DNA from: Desulfobulbaceae bacterium | Lineage (GTDB): Bacteria > Desulfobacterota > Desulfobulbia > Desulfobulbales > SURF-16 | Assembly (NCBI GenBank): GCA_020444175.1 | Contig: JAHLLM010000019.1 | Coordinates: forward strand, 33,567 to 97,566 | Reading direction: 5' to 3' | DNA: 64,000 nucleotides | Shown here: positions 1 through 8,298 of the stretch, piece after piece | How positions within the stretch are numbered: position 1 is the stretch's first letter | Layout of the letters: every line of letters starts with the position of its first letter | The notes under the pieces: model-generated | Told to the model about the DNA's origin: nothing | What the model saw: the letters and a program-made list of their open reading frames with translations, nothing else | Databases searched by the model: none | Position numbers and translations under genes: made by a program

Positions 1-536
1 GTGATTTTGACCGTGGCCTCCTTTTCAAGCTTGGGATATTCCCCTTCCTTGTACTGGTTGAGATCCTGACCCGCGAATTCTAGATCAAGGGTTGCCTGGT
101 CCACATCGGCCTGGGCCTGGTTTTTTACCACCTCCAGATTTTCCCGGCCATTGATAAAAGTCGCCTCGGCATTAATGACCTGGATCTGCTGGTTGACCCG
201 CTTGTCTTCAAGTTCACTGGCATCGAGTTCGACAAGCAGATCCCCTTTTTTGACCTCCTTGCCTTCATCAATGAGAAAAAGGATAACGGTCTGCCCTTCA
301 ACCTCGCTCTTCAGAATGATCTGTTCGCGTGGACGAATGGTACCGGCTTCAGTGACTCCAACCGTCAGGGGACCCTGCTTGACAATAAACACAGGTTGGT
401 TGGCTGGGTCCGTACCCTGGCTGTCTTCTTTGTTGAAAACCAGGTAGCCGATTACAAAGAGCACGAAAAGCACAGTGAGTATCTGGAATCCGCGGGAGCG
501 CAGGGCTTGCCGCAAAAAGTTATTGGGTAATTGCAT
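1..536 (-). CDS. HlyD/RND-type periplasmic adaptor (partial, 3' end outside window)
   Basis: This is the N-terminal 178 residues of a membrane-fusion (adaptor) protein of a tripartite efflux pump. It has a short cytoplasmic start (MQLPNNFLRQAL), one membrane segment at about residues 17-36, then a lipoyl/biotinyl-like half motif (VKQGPLTVGVTEAGTIRP, later EGKEVKKGDLLVELD) and the start of an alpha-helical hairpin rich in Q, E and A. The ATG at 536 lies inside the last codons of the upstream outer-membrane channel gene (stop at 520), so the two are translationally coupled. The usual role is to bridge an inner-membrane ABC or RND transporter to a TolC channel; the transporter gene should lie beyond position 1. 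The substrate cannot be read from this fragment. Confidence 0.85.
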   Translation of the reverse strand, partial: MQLPNNFLRQALRSRGFQILTVLFVLFVIGYLVFNKEDSQGTDPANQPVFIVKQGPLTVGVTEAGTIRPREQIILKSEVEGQTVILFLIDEGKEVKKGDLLVELDASELEDKRVNQQIQVINAEATFINGRENLEVVKNQAQADVDQATLDLEFAGQDLNQYKEGEYPKLEKEATVKI

Positions 537-2409
537 CAGTGTTTTCACCTGTTAATTGTTCATGCCAGAGACCGTTGCCGTCAACCTGCAGAAGGCCGAG
601 GTCGGTCTGCATCCTGATTTCGGCGAGACGATAATCGACCATGGCCGATGTCAGATTGTTCTGGGCGTTGAGCAGGGCCTCCTGGGCTTCGAGCAGATCA
701 CGTATTTCCGCCCGTCCGGCCTCCAGGTTGAGAGAGGCGCCATGCACCCTGCGTTCGGCAAGCTTGACAGCCTGGAACTGAATTTTCAGGCTGGCCCTGG
801 ATTGCTCAAGGTTGCGGAGGTTGTTTCGTATCTGCAGTTTAATCTGGTCTTCCAGTTCCTGTACATCGCGTACGGCCCGCTCAAGCATAATAAAGCTGTC
901 ACGGTAGGCATGTGCCTCTGCCGTGCGTTCAAAGGGCAGATCAAGGGTCAAAAGACCTGTGTATATGCCGTTTGAAAAATCAAGCCGGCTGCTGTTGTCA
1001 GCCGAAGCGCTGCCCAGACTGCGCCGTTCTCCAACATCGACAGATCCCAGCAGAGAAAGTTCCGGCCGCAGCTGGTCGGCAGCCACCACCACCTGGCGTT
1101 GGGCATCATATACCTGCCCCTGTTTTATACGCAGATCAAGACGATTTTCAAGGGCAATGCGTATGGCATCAAGCTGATTAAGCTCCAGGGGCCCGCGCTC
1201 TTTAATTGTCGGCGGGGCCAGGGCTTCAGGGGAACCCGATGAAACGGTTGATGGCCTGTATTCATTACTGAATAAGTCGGCAAGACGATTTTTGATATAG
1301 TCTTTCAGTTTGGCAAATTCTCCCCGATCAAGTTCAATCCCAGCATCTGTGGGAAGGCCGAGCTGTATTTTAAATTGATCCAGGTTCCGTTCAAAGCTCT
1401 GGCGCGCCACAATCCAGCGGTCTCTGGCCCGTAATTCGTCCTGGATGGCCTGATCGACCTGTATCTGCGGGGTTTTTCCCGCCTCAGCCAGTCGGCTGGC
1501 CCGGCGAGAGGCCTGGATCAGTCCGCGATAGTTTTCTTCCTGGTTGCGAACCTGATCCTTTGACTCAAGTATGGCAAGATAGCTGTCAATGAGACCCGCG
1601 ACAAATTCTTTTTTGTAGCGCTCAAAATCCCAGACCGCATAGAGCATGTCGCGCTCCGCCTGGGTCAGCGGTTCGGTGACAATATGCCGCCCTGCCCCGC
1701 GCAGCAGTGGGATGGTGATGCTGGCATCACCGAAAATGGACCGCGAAAAGAGCCGGGATGGATCCAGCATCTGTACCAGGTCGAGGCCGATGCTGGCCGT
1801 AAATGTCGCGCCGTTCAGCAGGGTGCGCGATAGGGCGGCAGCGGCGCTGCCTTCTGTTCCGCGAGTAATGCCGTTATCGCTGTCGGCATTGGTTCGGTCC
1901 TCCGTGTAGGTGCCGGAAAGCTGTCCTGTCAGGGTGTTGCGGAAAGCATCCCGTTCAAAGTCGAGATCAAGGGCGGTGCGGAAGAGATCTTCCTTGCGGC
2001 TCTGATATTCCCGGCTGTTGCGGGCCGCAATCTGCAGGGCCTCGATAAGGGAGATGGTGACAGTGTCGGTCTTTGCCGTGGCAGGCGTGTTGTCCGGGCC
2101 TGCCGAAAACGGATTTTGCCGTTTTTCAGGCCAGTGATCTATTTCTTCCAGAAAATTGCTGCCAAGGGAAGAGGCAGCGGCATAGGGCAGCTGCTGGTTC
2201 CGCAGCAGGCGTCGCCGCAGTGTTTCCTCGGCGGATTCGATGGAAAACTCCTCTGTACGCCCTAAAGCTTCAAGCTGCTTTTGCCTGATGAGAGTATAGG
2301 CGGTCTGGTCGCTTTGCTGCCGATAATGGGACGGGCTGCAGCCCTGCCCCAGCAGGCAAAGGCAGATGATTGCAACAAGTGAGAGAGTCGATGACTTCAA
2401 ATGTTTCAT
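520..2409 (-). CDS. TolC-family outer membrane efflux lipoprotein
   Basis: The product is an outer-membrane channel of a type I secretion or efflux system. From ATG 2409 it has a lipoprotein signal (MKHLKSSTLSLVAI, then LGQGC with the lipidated Cys) and the long, Q/A/R/L-rich alpha-helical repeats of OEP proteins, for example EQSRASLKIQFQAVKLAERR and EIRDLLEAQEALLNAQNNL near the C terminus. At about 630 residues it is longer than E. coli TolC. The frame stays open to a GTG at 2445, but ATG 2409 gives the proper signal peptide. GGAG sits only one base before that ATG, so the ribosome site is poor; a copy of a short repeat (GTAACTATTCAGCC, 2419-2432) lies right there. It is followed by an overlapping hlyD-like gene. 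Confidence 0.85.
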   Translation of the reverse strand: MKHLKSSTLSLVAIICLCLLGQGCSPSHYRQQSDQTAYTLIRQKQLEALGRTEEFSIESAEETLRRRLLRNQQLPYAAASSLGSNFLEEIDHWPEKRQNPFSAGPDNTPATAKTDTVTISLIEALQIAARNSREYQSRKEDLFRTALDLDFERDAFRNTLTGQLSGTYTEDRTNADSDNGITRGTEGSAAAALSRTLLNGATFTASIGLDLVQMLDPSRLFSRSIFGDASITIPLLRGAGRHIVTEPLTQAERDMLYAVWDFERYKKEFVAGLIDSYLAILESKDQVRNQEENYRGLIQASRRASRLAEAGKTPQIQVDQAIQDELRARDRWIVARQSFERNLDQFKIQLGLPTDAGIELDRGEFAKLKDYIKNRLADLFSNEYRPSTVSSGSPEALAPPTIKERGPLELNQLDAIRIALENRLDLRIKQGQVYDAQRQVVVAADQLRPELSLLGSVDVGERRSLGSASADNSSRLDFSNGIYTGLLTLDLPFERTAEAHAYRDSFIMLERAVRDVQELEDQIKLQIRNNLRNLEQSRASLKIQFQAVKLAERRVHGASLNLEAGRAEIRDLLEAQEALLNAQNNLTSAMVDYRLAEIRMQTDLGLLQVDGNGLWHEQLTGENTDAITQ

Positions 2410-2418
2410 GCTCCGAAA

Positions 2419-2432
2419 GTAACTATTCAGCC
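2419..2432. repeat. Short repeat copy GTAACTATTCAGCC at the tolC 5' end
   Basis: The 14-base motif also forms the ends of the inverted repeat at 2954-2990, where it reads as GTAACTATTCA and TGAATAGTTAC. Here it covers the region just upstream of the tolC-like start codon. Confidence 0.5.
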
Positions 2433-2685
2433 AAATTTTTTCCACTGCGAAAAAGGTGCAAAGGGCTGTGGTTGAGCGGGTGCTTTCAATTCATAATGCC
2501 TGGTTCCGTGGGTAATCTTTCCACACACAGTGTTCAAAGAAAAAAGAGTTACGTGAAACCCAAAAAGTTCAGAAAGCTATGGATGATAGAGGCAATTCTA
2601 TCACTCTACCATGCAGAAGCAAGAGGTGGGATGAGTTTTTCTTGAATCTGCTTTTCCGCCCATGCTTTAAAATAAAGCTACAGTA

Positions 2686-2913
2686 CTCGTATCTCAACTT
2701 TCCGACTTCATGTATTGCCTTAATTTATGGTGTTATTTGTAGGTTGGGTTAATTTCCAATAACCTCTGTTCTTGTTGGGTTATAGGTCTTTCAACTTTTT
2801 TACTTATTGCTTGCTACCGAAAACCCAACAATTCTGGTAGCATGAAACGAATTTAACCCAACCTACAATGTAATAACAACGAGTTATGTCAAGTCGGAAA
2901 GTTGAGCTCGTAT
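2686..2913. mobile_element. MITE-like element with 16-bp inverted ends and 7-bp direct repeats
   Basis: CTCAACTTTCCGACTT at 2693-2708 is perfectly inverted as AAGTCGGAAAGTTGAG at 2891-2906. Each end is flanked by the direct repeat CTCGTAT (2686-2692 and 2907-2913), as expected of a target-site duplication. The 214-base interior has no credible ORF. It contains a second palindromic element (2739-2866) of the GTAGGTTGGG family. No transposase is nearby, so the element would be non-autonomous. Confidence 0.6.
2739..2866. repeat. Palindromic GTAGGTTGGG-family repeat, copy 1
   Basis: GTAGGTTGGGTTAA at 2739-2752 is inverted exactly as TTAACCCAACCTAC at 2853-2866. The interior holds further GTTGGGTT/AACCCAAC pairs. 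Related elements sit at 38649-39101 and 44779-44922. This copy lies inside the MITE-like element at 2686-2913. Confidence 0.7.
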
Positions 2914-2953
2914 CTATTCAGCGAGGGCTCGAAATGGGCCTCAACTCCAGGCC

Positions 2954-2990
2954 GTAACTATTCAAATCTAAGGTGCGGCTGAATAGTTAC
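2954..2990. repeat. Inverted repeat GTAACTATTCA ... TGAATAGTTAC
   Basis: An 11-base perfect inverted repeat with a 15-base loop (AATCTAAGGTGCGGC). The right arm plus loop end, in reverse complement, matches the motif at the tolC-like start (2419-2432), so this is a dispersed repeat and not a terminator; there is no T-run. Confidence 0.55.
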
Positions 2991-3118
2991 CAGTACTCTT
3001 TTCATTGCTATATGGGCGCTTGGCATGGTATTCTGATGATTAGGCTTGATAGGAAGGCGAGCTGATGGTGTCTATCGTATAAATCGTGTATTTTCGCCTA
3101 CTCTGAAAGGATGTTGCA

Positions 3119-5212
3119 ATGGGAAGGGAAACTGACCATATCAAGTTCACTGAATTGCGCAGACGGGCACAGGCTTTCCTGTCGATGCCTTCCGAAGATT
3201 TTGCCTTGTCCCAAAAAGAAATTAAAAAATTGGTGCATGAGCTCGACACGTATCAGATCGAACTTGAACTGCAAAACGAGGATCTGCGCCAGGCACAGCA
3301 GGATCTTCTCGAATCCCGTAACCGATATAACGACCTCTATGATTTTGCGCCGGTTGGCTATGTCACCGTGAGCAGCAAGGGCAAGGGCTTGATCTTGGAA
3401 GCAAACCTGACTGCAGCGGAGATGATGGGGGTGGAAAGAAAATTTCTCCATGAACGGCCTTTCAGCGCCTTTATTCTTCCTGCCGATCAGGATGTCTATG
3501 ACCACCACCGAAAAATACTCCTTGAAACACACGAGTCGCAGACCTGTGAGCTGCGCATGCAAAGAAAAGGGGACAACAGCATTTTTTATGTTTACCTGAG
3601 AAGTGTCATGGAACCCATGGAAGACTATGGGCAATTCCGGTCAGCAATAATTGATATTTCGCGGCGCAAGCAGGATGAATTGCTGCTTCAGGAAAGTGAG
3701 AGTCATTTTCGTTTGCTCCTGGAAAAGTTGCCCAATATTGCCGTCCAGGGATACGGTCCTGACGGGACCATTTATTACTGGAATAAGGCAAATGAATTGA
3801 TTTACGGTTATACGGAGGAAGAAGCTCTTGGGAACGACTTGGTGGAATTGATCATTCCCCCGGAAATGCGGGATTTTGTCAGGGAAGTAATAGCAAAAGC
3901 CGTCCTGACAGGTGAAATGCCGCCTGCTGAAGAATTGCAATTGATGAGAAAAGACGGAACTCTTGTGGACGTTTTCTCCAGTCATGCAATTGTTCGACAG
4001 ACGGATCATGAGCCGATGCTTTTTTGTTTTGATGTGGATATTAGAGAGCGGAAGCGGGCGGAAGACGATTTATATCGGGTCAAAGAGAGGTATCGCACCA
4101 TAGTCATGGACCAATACGATCTTGTCTGCCGCTTTGATCCGCAAGGCAGGATTACGTTTGTCAATGATGCCTATTGTGAATGCTTTTCGGTAAAATATAA
4201 TGAAATTCTTGGAACCAACTTTATTCCCAATATCCACCCGGAAGATATAAAACTGGTGAAAGAGCAATTTAAATTCCTGACTCCCCAGCAACCCAAAAAA
4301 ACTGTAGAGCATCGGGTGATTTTACCGGACGGCAGGATTCACTGGCAGCAATGGTCCGGCAGGGCATTGTTTAATAAAGAGAATGTAATAACTGAATACC
4401 AGGCGGTCGGTCGTGATATTACCGACTTAAAAGAGACTGAAGCCGCACTGCGAAGTGCGGGTGTTGAACTGGAACAACGGGTCAGAGAGCGCACCAGAGA
4501 GTTGGAGAAAACCCATGAACAACTGCTTCATGCGGAAAAACTTTCAGCCATAGGCTGTCTTTCCGCCTCCATTGCCCACGAGTTCAACAATCCTCTTCAG
4601 GGGGTCATGACCGTTATTAAAGGGATTGGACAGTACGTTCACCTTGATGCGGAGTCTGAAGAATTAGTTGGTCTGGCAATTAAAGAATGCAACAGGATGA
4701 AGAATCTCATAGCAAGCCTTCAGGATTTTAATCGACCTTCCAGCGGCATATCGGCACCTGTGGATATCCATGCCAATATTGATGCGCTCCTCTTGATCAG
4801 CAAAAAGGATTTGAAAACGCGGCAAATAAAGGTTGTAAAAGATTACATAGACGATATGCCTCCTATTATGGGGGTGGCTGACCAGCTTAAGCAGGTTTTT
4901 CTCAATCTGATTAACAATGCCTCATACGCCTGTGCAGGCGGTGGTATAATTACAATTAAGACTGAAGTGGCCGGGGAATATGTTGTTGTCCATATTCAGG
5001 ATAACGGTAAAGGCATTGACCCTGCAAATATTGACCATATTTTTGAGCCTTTTTTTTCCACCAAATCCCAGTTGCAGGGCACTGGACTCGGATTGTCTGT
5101 GAGCCATGGCATCGTAAAAAAACATGGCGGTAAAATCAATGTAAAAAACGAGCCAGGGAAAGGAACAACTTTTTCCGTATATTTACCTGTTAAGGAAGCA
5201 AAGAATGACTGA
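3119..5212 (+). CDS. PAS-domain sensor histidine kinase
   Basis: This is a 697-residue sensor kinase without an obvious membrane segment, so probably cytoplasmic. The N-terminal 60 residues are a helical coil, followed by three PAS/PAC units (about 75-185, 190-315 and 325-440), each ending in a DISRRK/DIRERK/DITDLK type PAC boundary. The kinase core is complete: H-box SIAHEFNNPLQG with the phospho-acceptor His487, N-box LNLINNASYA, and ATP lid motifs DNGKGID and GTGLGLS. The start ATG has GAAAGGA upstream at proper spacing. The last codons overlap the next response regulator by 8 bases, so the two are probably a cognate pair. The ligand sensed is not evident. Confidence 0.9.
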   Translation: MGRETDHIKFTELRRRAQAFLSMPSEDFALSQKEIKKLVHELDTYQIELELQNEDLRQAQQDLLESRNRYNDLYDFAPVGYVTVSSKGKGLILEANLTAAEMMGVERKFLHERPFSAFILPADQDVYDHHRKILLETHESQTCELRMQRKGDNSIFYVYLRSVMEPMEDYGQFRSAIIDISRRKQDELLLQESESHFRLLLEKLPNIAVQGYGPDGTIYYWNKANELIYGYTEEEALGNDLVELIIPPEMRDFVREVIAKAVLTGEMPPAEELQLMRKDGTLVDVFSSHAIVRQTDHEPMLFCFDVDIRERKRAEDDLYRVKERYRTIVMDQYDLVCRFDPQGRITFVNDAYCECFSVKYNEILGTNFIPNIHPEDIKLVKEQFKFLTPQQPKKTVEHRVILPDGRIHWQQWSGRALFNKENVITEYQAVGRDITDLKETEAALRSAGVELEQRVRERTRELEKTHEQLLHAEKLSAIGCLSASIAHEFNNPLQGVMTVIKGIGQYVHLDAESEELVGLAIKECNRMKNLIASLQDFNRPSSGISAPVDIHANIDALLLISKKDLKTRQIKVVKDYIDDMPPIMGVADQLKQVFLNLINNASYACAGGGIITIKTEVAGEYVVVHIQDNGKGIDPANIDHIFEPFFSTKSQLQGTGLGLSVSHGIVKKHGGKINVKNEPGKGTTFSVYLPVKEAKND

Positions 5213-6200
5213 AAAATCAATACTTCTGGTTGATGATGAGGCCACAATTCTTAAATCCATAAGTTGGCTTTTGAAAATTAATAAATTTAATGTGACAACT
5301 GCGAAGAACGGCCATGAGGCTTTAGCCCATCTCCAGGAAAAACAGTATGACCTGGTCATTACCGACCTGGTCATGCCGCAGGTGGATGGCATAGAGGTAT
5401 TAAAACAGGCCAGAAAACGTTATCCTGACATTGGCGTCATTATTCTGACCGGCTACGCTGAGGTCAGTTCCGCTGTTGAAGCATTAAAGCAGGGAGCCGA
5501 CGATTACCTGCAGAAACCCTGTGACATTGTAGACCTGTTGAATAAAGCCAACCGCAGTTTTGAAAAACAGGATTTAATTGCCAGGCTTCGCGATCGGAAT
5601 GAGAAGCTCAAGAGTGAAATATCCGCTCGAAAAATTATTGAAAAGGAGCTGGAGGCCTCCCGGGACAATTTGGAACAAAAGGTCAATGAAAGGACTGCGG
5701 AGTTGACATCTACAGTAAACAAACTCAGAGCTGCTTTAAAAACAGTGCGAAGCAAAGAAGAGGAACTGGCAGAAAAAAACCGTGAACTTTGCGATGTAAA
5801 CGCAGCCTTGAGTGTCATGCTGAAGAGGCGGGACAAGGAGCTTGGAGGTATCAGGGGGGAAATAGCAGCCGAAACAGAAAAATTGGTAACCCCTCTTTTG
5901 AAAAAAGCGCAGTGTAAACTGACTGGCACGGCAAGGGATTACCTGGAAACCGCCCAATTAAATCTGATGCATATTTTCTCCGAGCAATCTCCTGATTCCG
6001 TTTTAAAATTGGCCCATCTGGCGCCTCGGGAACTGCAGGTCATCCATTACATCAGACAGAACAAATCCACTAAGGAGATAGCCGATCTCCTCGGCCTTTC
6101 CCCTCGAACCGTTGAGTCGTATAGAGAAAATATCAGAGAAAAAATCGGGATAAAGAATCAGAAAAAAAGTCTAAAGAAATTCATCACATCACTTCATTAA
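5205..6200 (+). CDS. Response regulator, receiver + coiled coil + LuxR-type HTH
   Basis: The 331-residue protein has a receiver domain (residues 4-120; acidic DDE, phospho-Asp54 in TDLVMPQVDG, Thr in ILTGYAE, Lys in LQKP). A long charged coiled coil follows (about 125-215), then a C-terminal LuxR/GerE helix-turn-helix (LAPRELQVI, STKEIADLLGLSPRTVESYR). The coiled coil between receiver and HTH resembles the signalling helices of kinases. Its ATG overlaps the kinase stop, so it is very likely the output partner of the kinase at 3119-5212. DNA-binding targets are unknown. Confidence 0.88.
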   Translation: MTEKSILLVDDEATILKSISWLLKINKFNVTTAKNGHEALAHLQEKQYDLVITDLVMPQVDGIEVLKQARKRYPDIGVIILTGYAEVSSAVEALKQGADDYLQKPCDIVDLLNKANRSFEKQDLIARLRDRNEKLKSEISARKIIEKELEASRDNLEQKVNERTAELTSTVNKLRAALKTVRSKEEELAEKNRELCDVNAALSVMLKRRDKELGGIRGEIAAETEKLVTPLLKKAQCKLTGTARDYLETAQLNLMHIFSEQSPDSVLKLAHLAPRELQVIHYIRQNKSTKEIADLLGLSPRTVESYRENIREKIGIKNQKKSLKKFITSLH

Positions 6201-6335
6201 TACTGTATTTTTATACCGTATTTCACCGCCTCGCTGCAGTATTGCCCTCTCTCATATTTGTAGCATAATGAAATAATAAGTTTGTTGTTTCTTCCAAAAA
6301 AAGTCTGCACCGTATCCATGAATATGAGAAACGCA

Positions 6336-6632
6336 ATGTCTGATACAAGTATGAGCAACCCTCCCGGTTTGGAAAGAAAGATAAACGTTTTTTATATCGA
6401 CAATCTCCCCGAACATATTGGGACGAGTGATGTCTGCGGTTATTTTGACAAATATTTCACGATATATTCAATCATTTTCAATGACAAAAACACAGCAGTA
6501 AATATTCAAAGCGGCTGGATCATGCTGGAGGAATTGGATGAAGATATTACCGCTCCTGAAACAGTAAAATTGCTGGGAAAAAATTTAAATATCAGGCTTA
6601 TGGGACATCTTTTCCCAAACAGAAAATCGTAA
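6336..6632 (+). CDS. Small RRM-like protein
   Basis: A 98-residue product if translation begins at ATG 6336, which has GAGAAA six bases upstream; the frame is open from 6282. The segment INVFYIDNLPEHIG fits the RNP2 strand of RNA-recognition-motif proteins (hydrophobic-F/Y-hydrophobic-x-N-L). The later GWIMLEELDE, where RNP1 would be, lacks the usual aromatic pair. The pattern beta-alpha-beta-beta-alpha-beta is plausible over residues 16-95. It sits between two response regulators and may be a small RNA- or protein-binding partner. The RRM assignment is by pattern only. Confidence 0.5.
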   Translation: MSDTSMSNPPGLERKINVFYIDNLPEHIGTSDVCGYFDKYFTIYSIIFNDKNTAVNIQSGWIMLEELDEDITAPETVKLLGKNLNIRLMGHLFPNRKS

Positions 6633-6700
6633 CCAGGCGTAAATACAGCTATCGGCATAATACTCCTCCATTCTTACCGTTAAACAACGGGGATTTAAAA

Positions 6701-7273
6701 ATGTGCAAGAAGACAATTCTGCTGGTTGATGACGAGGAGACCATCTTAAAGTCTGTCAGTAACTATCTGAAAAAAAATGGTTACGATGTAACGACTGCCG
6801 CAAGCGGTGAAGAGGCAATCAAAAAATTACGTACCACTCCTTTCGACCTGACAATTACTGATCTGGCAATGGTGGGAGTAAGCGGGCTGGATGTTTTAAG
6901 GGAGATAAAAAAAAACAATTCTACATGTTGTGTGTTCATCCTCACAGGGTATGGCAATATGGAATCGGCAATTGATGCCTTGCGTTCAGGTGCTGATGAT
7001 TATCTCCTTAAACCATGTGATGTGGAAGAACTGGTATTAAAGATTAAACGTTGTCTTGAAAAGCAGGAAGCATTGAACAGAATAAAAATCTACGAAAACA
7101 TTTTACCAATCTGTATGTACTGCAAAAATATCAGAGACGATACCGGCGTGGAACCAGGCAAAGGAAAATGGATGTCTGTGGAAGAATATCTGCACCGTAA
7201 GAGCGGCACAACCATATCGCATGGTTGCTGTCATAAATGCTATAACAATGTGTTGGCGAAGGAAATTTATTAG
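6701..7273 (+). CDS. Response regulator with C-terminal Cys-rich module
   Basis: A receiver domain (residues 5-120; DDEE, phospho-Asp54 in TDLAMVGVSG, ILTGYG, LLKP) is followed by a roughly 55-residue module. That module begins LPICMYCKNIRDD and ends SHGCCHKCYNN, with two Cys pairs able to bind metal. The same module ends the PAS protein at 55881-56573 (LPLCSFCKKIRDDKGYW ... LCPECMKKHYPEEY). It is common at the end of delta-proteobacterial PAS and receiver proteins; its function is unknown to me. No DNA-binding domain is present, so the output is probably a protein contact. Confidence 0.85.
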   Translation: MCKKTILLVDDEETILKSVSNYLKKNGYDVTTAASGEEAIKKLRTTPFDLTITDLAMVGVSGLDVLREIKKNNSTCCVFILTGYGNMESAIDALRSGADDYLLKPCDVEELVLKIKRCLEKQEALNRIKIYENILPICMYCKNIRDDTGVEPGKGKWMSVEEYLHRKSGTTISHGCCHKCYNNVLAKEIY

Positions 7274-7634
7274 TCCCTAAATTTTGTATTTTATTCCACT
7301 TTAGAGGGTTAGGAGGTTCAATTCAAGGAACAGTTGAGAGGATTCCTTTCCCGCAGGACAAATCCCGCCTGGCAGGACTTGAGGTGTGCTGGGAAAAAAG
7401 GAAAGAAGGCTGGGTTACCTTGCCCTTTTCTTCAGAAACAGGCTCTTCATGCCTTTTGAATTTTTATATGGTTGGTCAACTGGCCTGGCACGCATAGTGC
7501 TTTTTGAGAGTTATTATCATTTTCAGTGAGCCGGATACGGGAGGATATTCAGAGTGGAACTTCTTGGGATAAACCGAAAAAAACTCTGTGAATATCTTTA
7601 TAAATGAGCAAATGATCTTTTGGAGGGAAGAAAA
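7274..7634 (+). other. Intergenic region upstream of the surface-protein genes
   Basis: No ORF with a recognisable start is present. One frame stays open from the end of the preceding gene to about 7501 and reads like protein (for example LAGLEVCWEKRKEGWVTLPF) but has no ATG/GTG/TTG behind the AGGAGG at 7310-7317. The region holds a sigma-54 type promoter (7486-7500) and the ribosome site of the next gene. Confidence 0.4.
7486..7500 (+). promoter_or_regulatory. Predicted sigma-54 (RpoN) promoter of the PEP-CTERM/cytochrome genes
   Basis: TGGCACGCATAGTGC matches the -24/-12 consensus TGGCAC-N5-TTGC, with invariant GG and GC at correct spacing; only one T of the -12 box differs. It lies about 135 bases before the start of the PEP-CTERM gene. 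Sigma-54 control by the PrsK/PrsR pair is known for exosortase/PEP-CTERM systems. Confidence 0.6.
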
Positions 7635-8234
7635 ATGAAAAAGATGTTTTCACTGCTGGCTCTGAGTCTTGCGATTATAGGGCCGTCCGGCTTTGCTTCG
7701 GCAGAAAGCGTTTATTTTGATTTTAACGGCGATATGGCTGCTGACACGAACTGGCAGGTAGCGGATTTTGCAAATCCCATTATTGCTGATCTTTATGTTG
7801 ACGGCATTGATCTTGCCGATGGCGGCCTCATAGGCTTTGGGCTTAATGTCAGTTTTGACCCTCTCGTGGCGCAGGCTGTTGCCGCATCCGTTGCCAACCC
7901 TCCCTGGACGCTTGTACTGGCTCCTCCTGTGATCAGCTCGGGAAATGTGCTTATGGAAGGATTGTTAAATTTTACTGATCCTGCTCTGTCCGGCACTATT
8001 CTGCTTGGTTCGATCACGATGACGGCAACCGATTCCTTTACCCTCACCTCCTCGGATAAAAGTCCTCTCAGCATAGATTTTGGAAGTGAAACAGGATTTA
8101 ACTATGACAATGTTATCGCTTTTCAGTCTGCAAATGTCTCTGCCGTGCCTCTGCCGGGCGCTGTTTTTCTTCTCGGTTCCGGTTTAGCCGGTCTGGCCGG
8201 TCTGGCCAGGAGAGGCAAAAATATAATTTCCTGA
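7635..8234 (+). CDS. Cohesin-like PEP-CTERM surface protein
   Basis: The 199-residue exported protein has a signal peptide (MKKMFSLLALSLAI ... GFASA). Its beta-rich body has a cohesin-like pattern: DGGLIGFGLNVSFDP near the start, and a later ILLGSITMTAT strand. It ends in an exosortase sorting tail VPLPGAVFLLGSGLAGL followed by ARRGKN. GGAGGG seven bases before ATG 7635 fixes the start. PEP-CTERM proteins are processed by exosortase and placed at the cell surface or in exopolymer. The next gene ends in a dockerin pair, so this protein is a candidate anchoring partner. Cohesin fold is inferred from pattern, not from a search. Confidence 0.75.
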   Translation: MKKMFSLLALSLAIIGPSGFASAESVYFDFNGDMAADTNWQVADFANPIIADLYVDGIDLADGGLIGFGLNVSFDPLVAQAVAASVANPPWTLVLAPPVISSGNVLMEGLLNFTDPALSGTILLGSITMTATDSFTLTSSDKSPLSIDFGSETGFNYDNVIAFQSANVSAVPLPGAVFLLGSGLAGLAGLARRGKNIIS

Positions 8235-8260
8235 TAATAGGGACATAAAATACAATATCC

Positions 8261-8280
8261 AGGCGGTTCTTCCGCCTTTT
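8261..8280 (+). terminator. Weak hairpin/attenuator between PEP-CTERM and cytochrome genes
   Basis: AGGCGG-TTCTT-CCGCCT is followed by TTT. The six-base stem and short T-run suggest partial termination, which would lower cytochrome expression relative to the first gene. Confidence 0.4.
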
Positions 8281-8298
8281 GCTTGAGGAGGGAACAGG

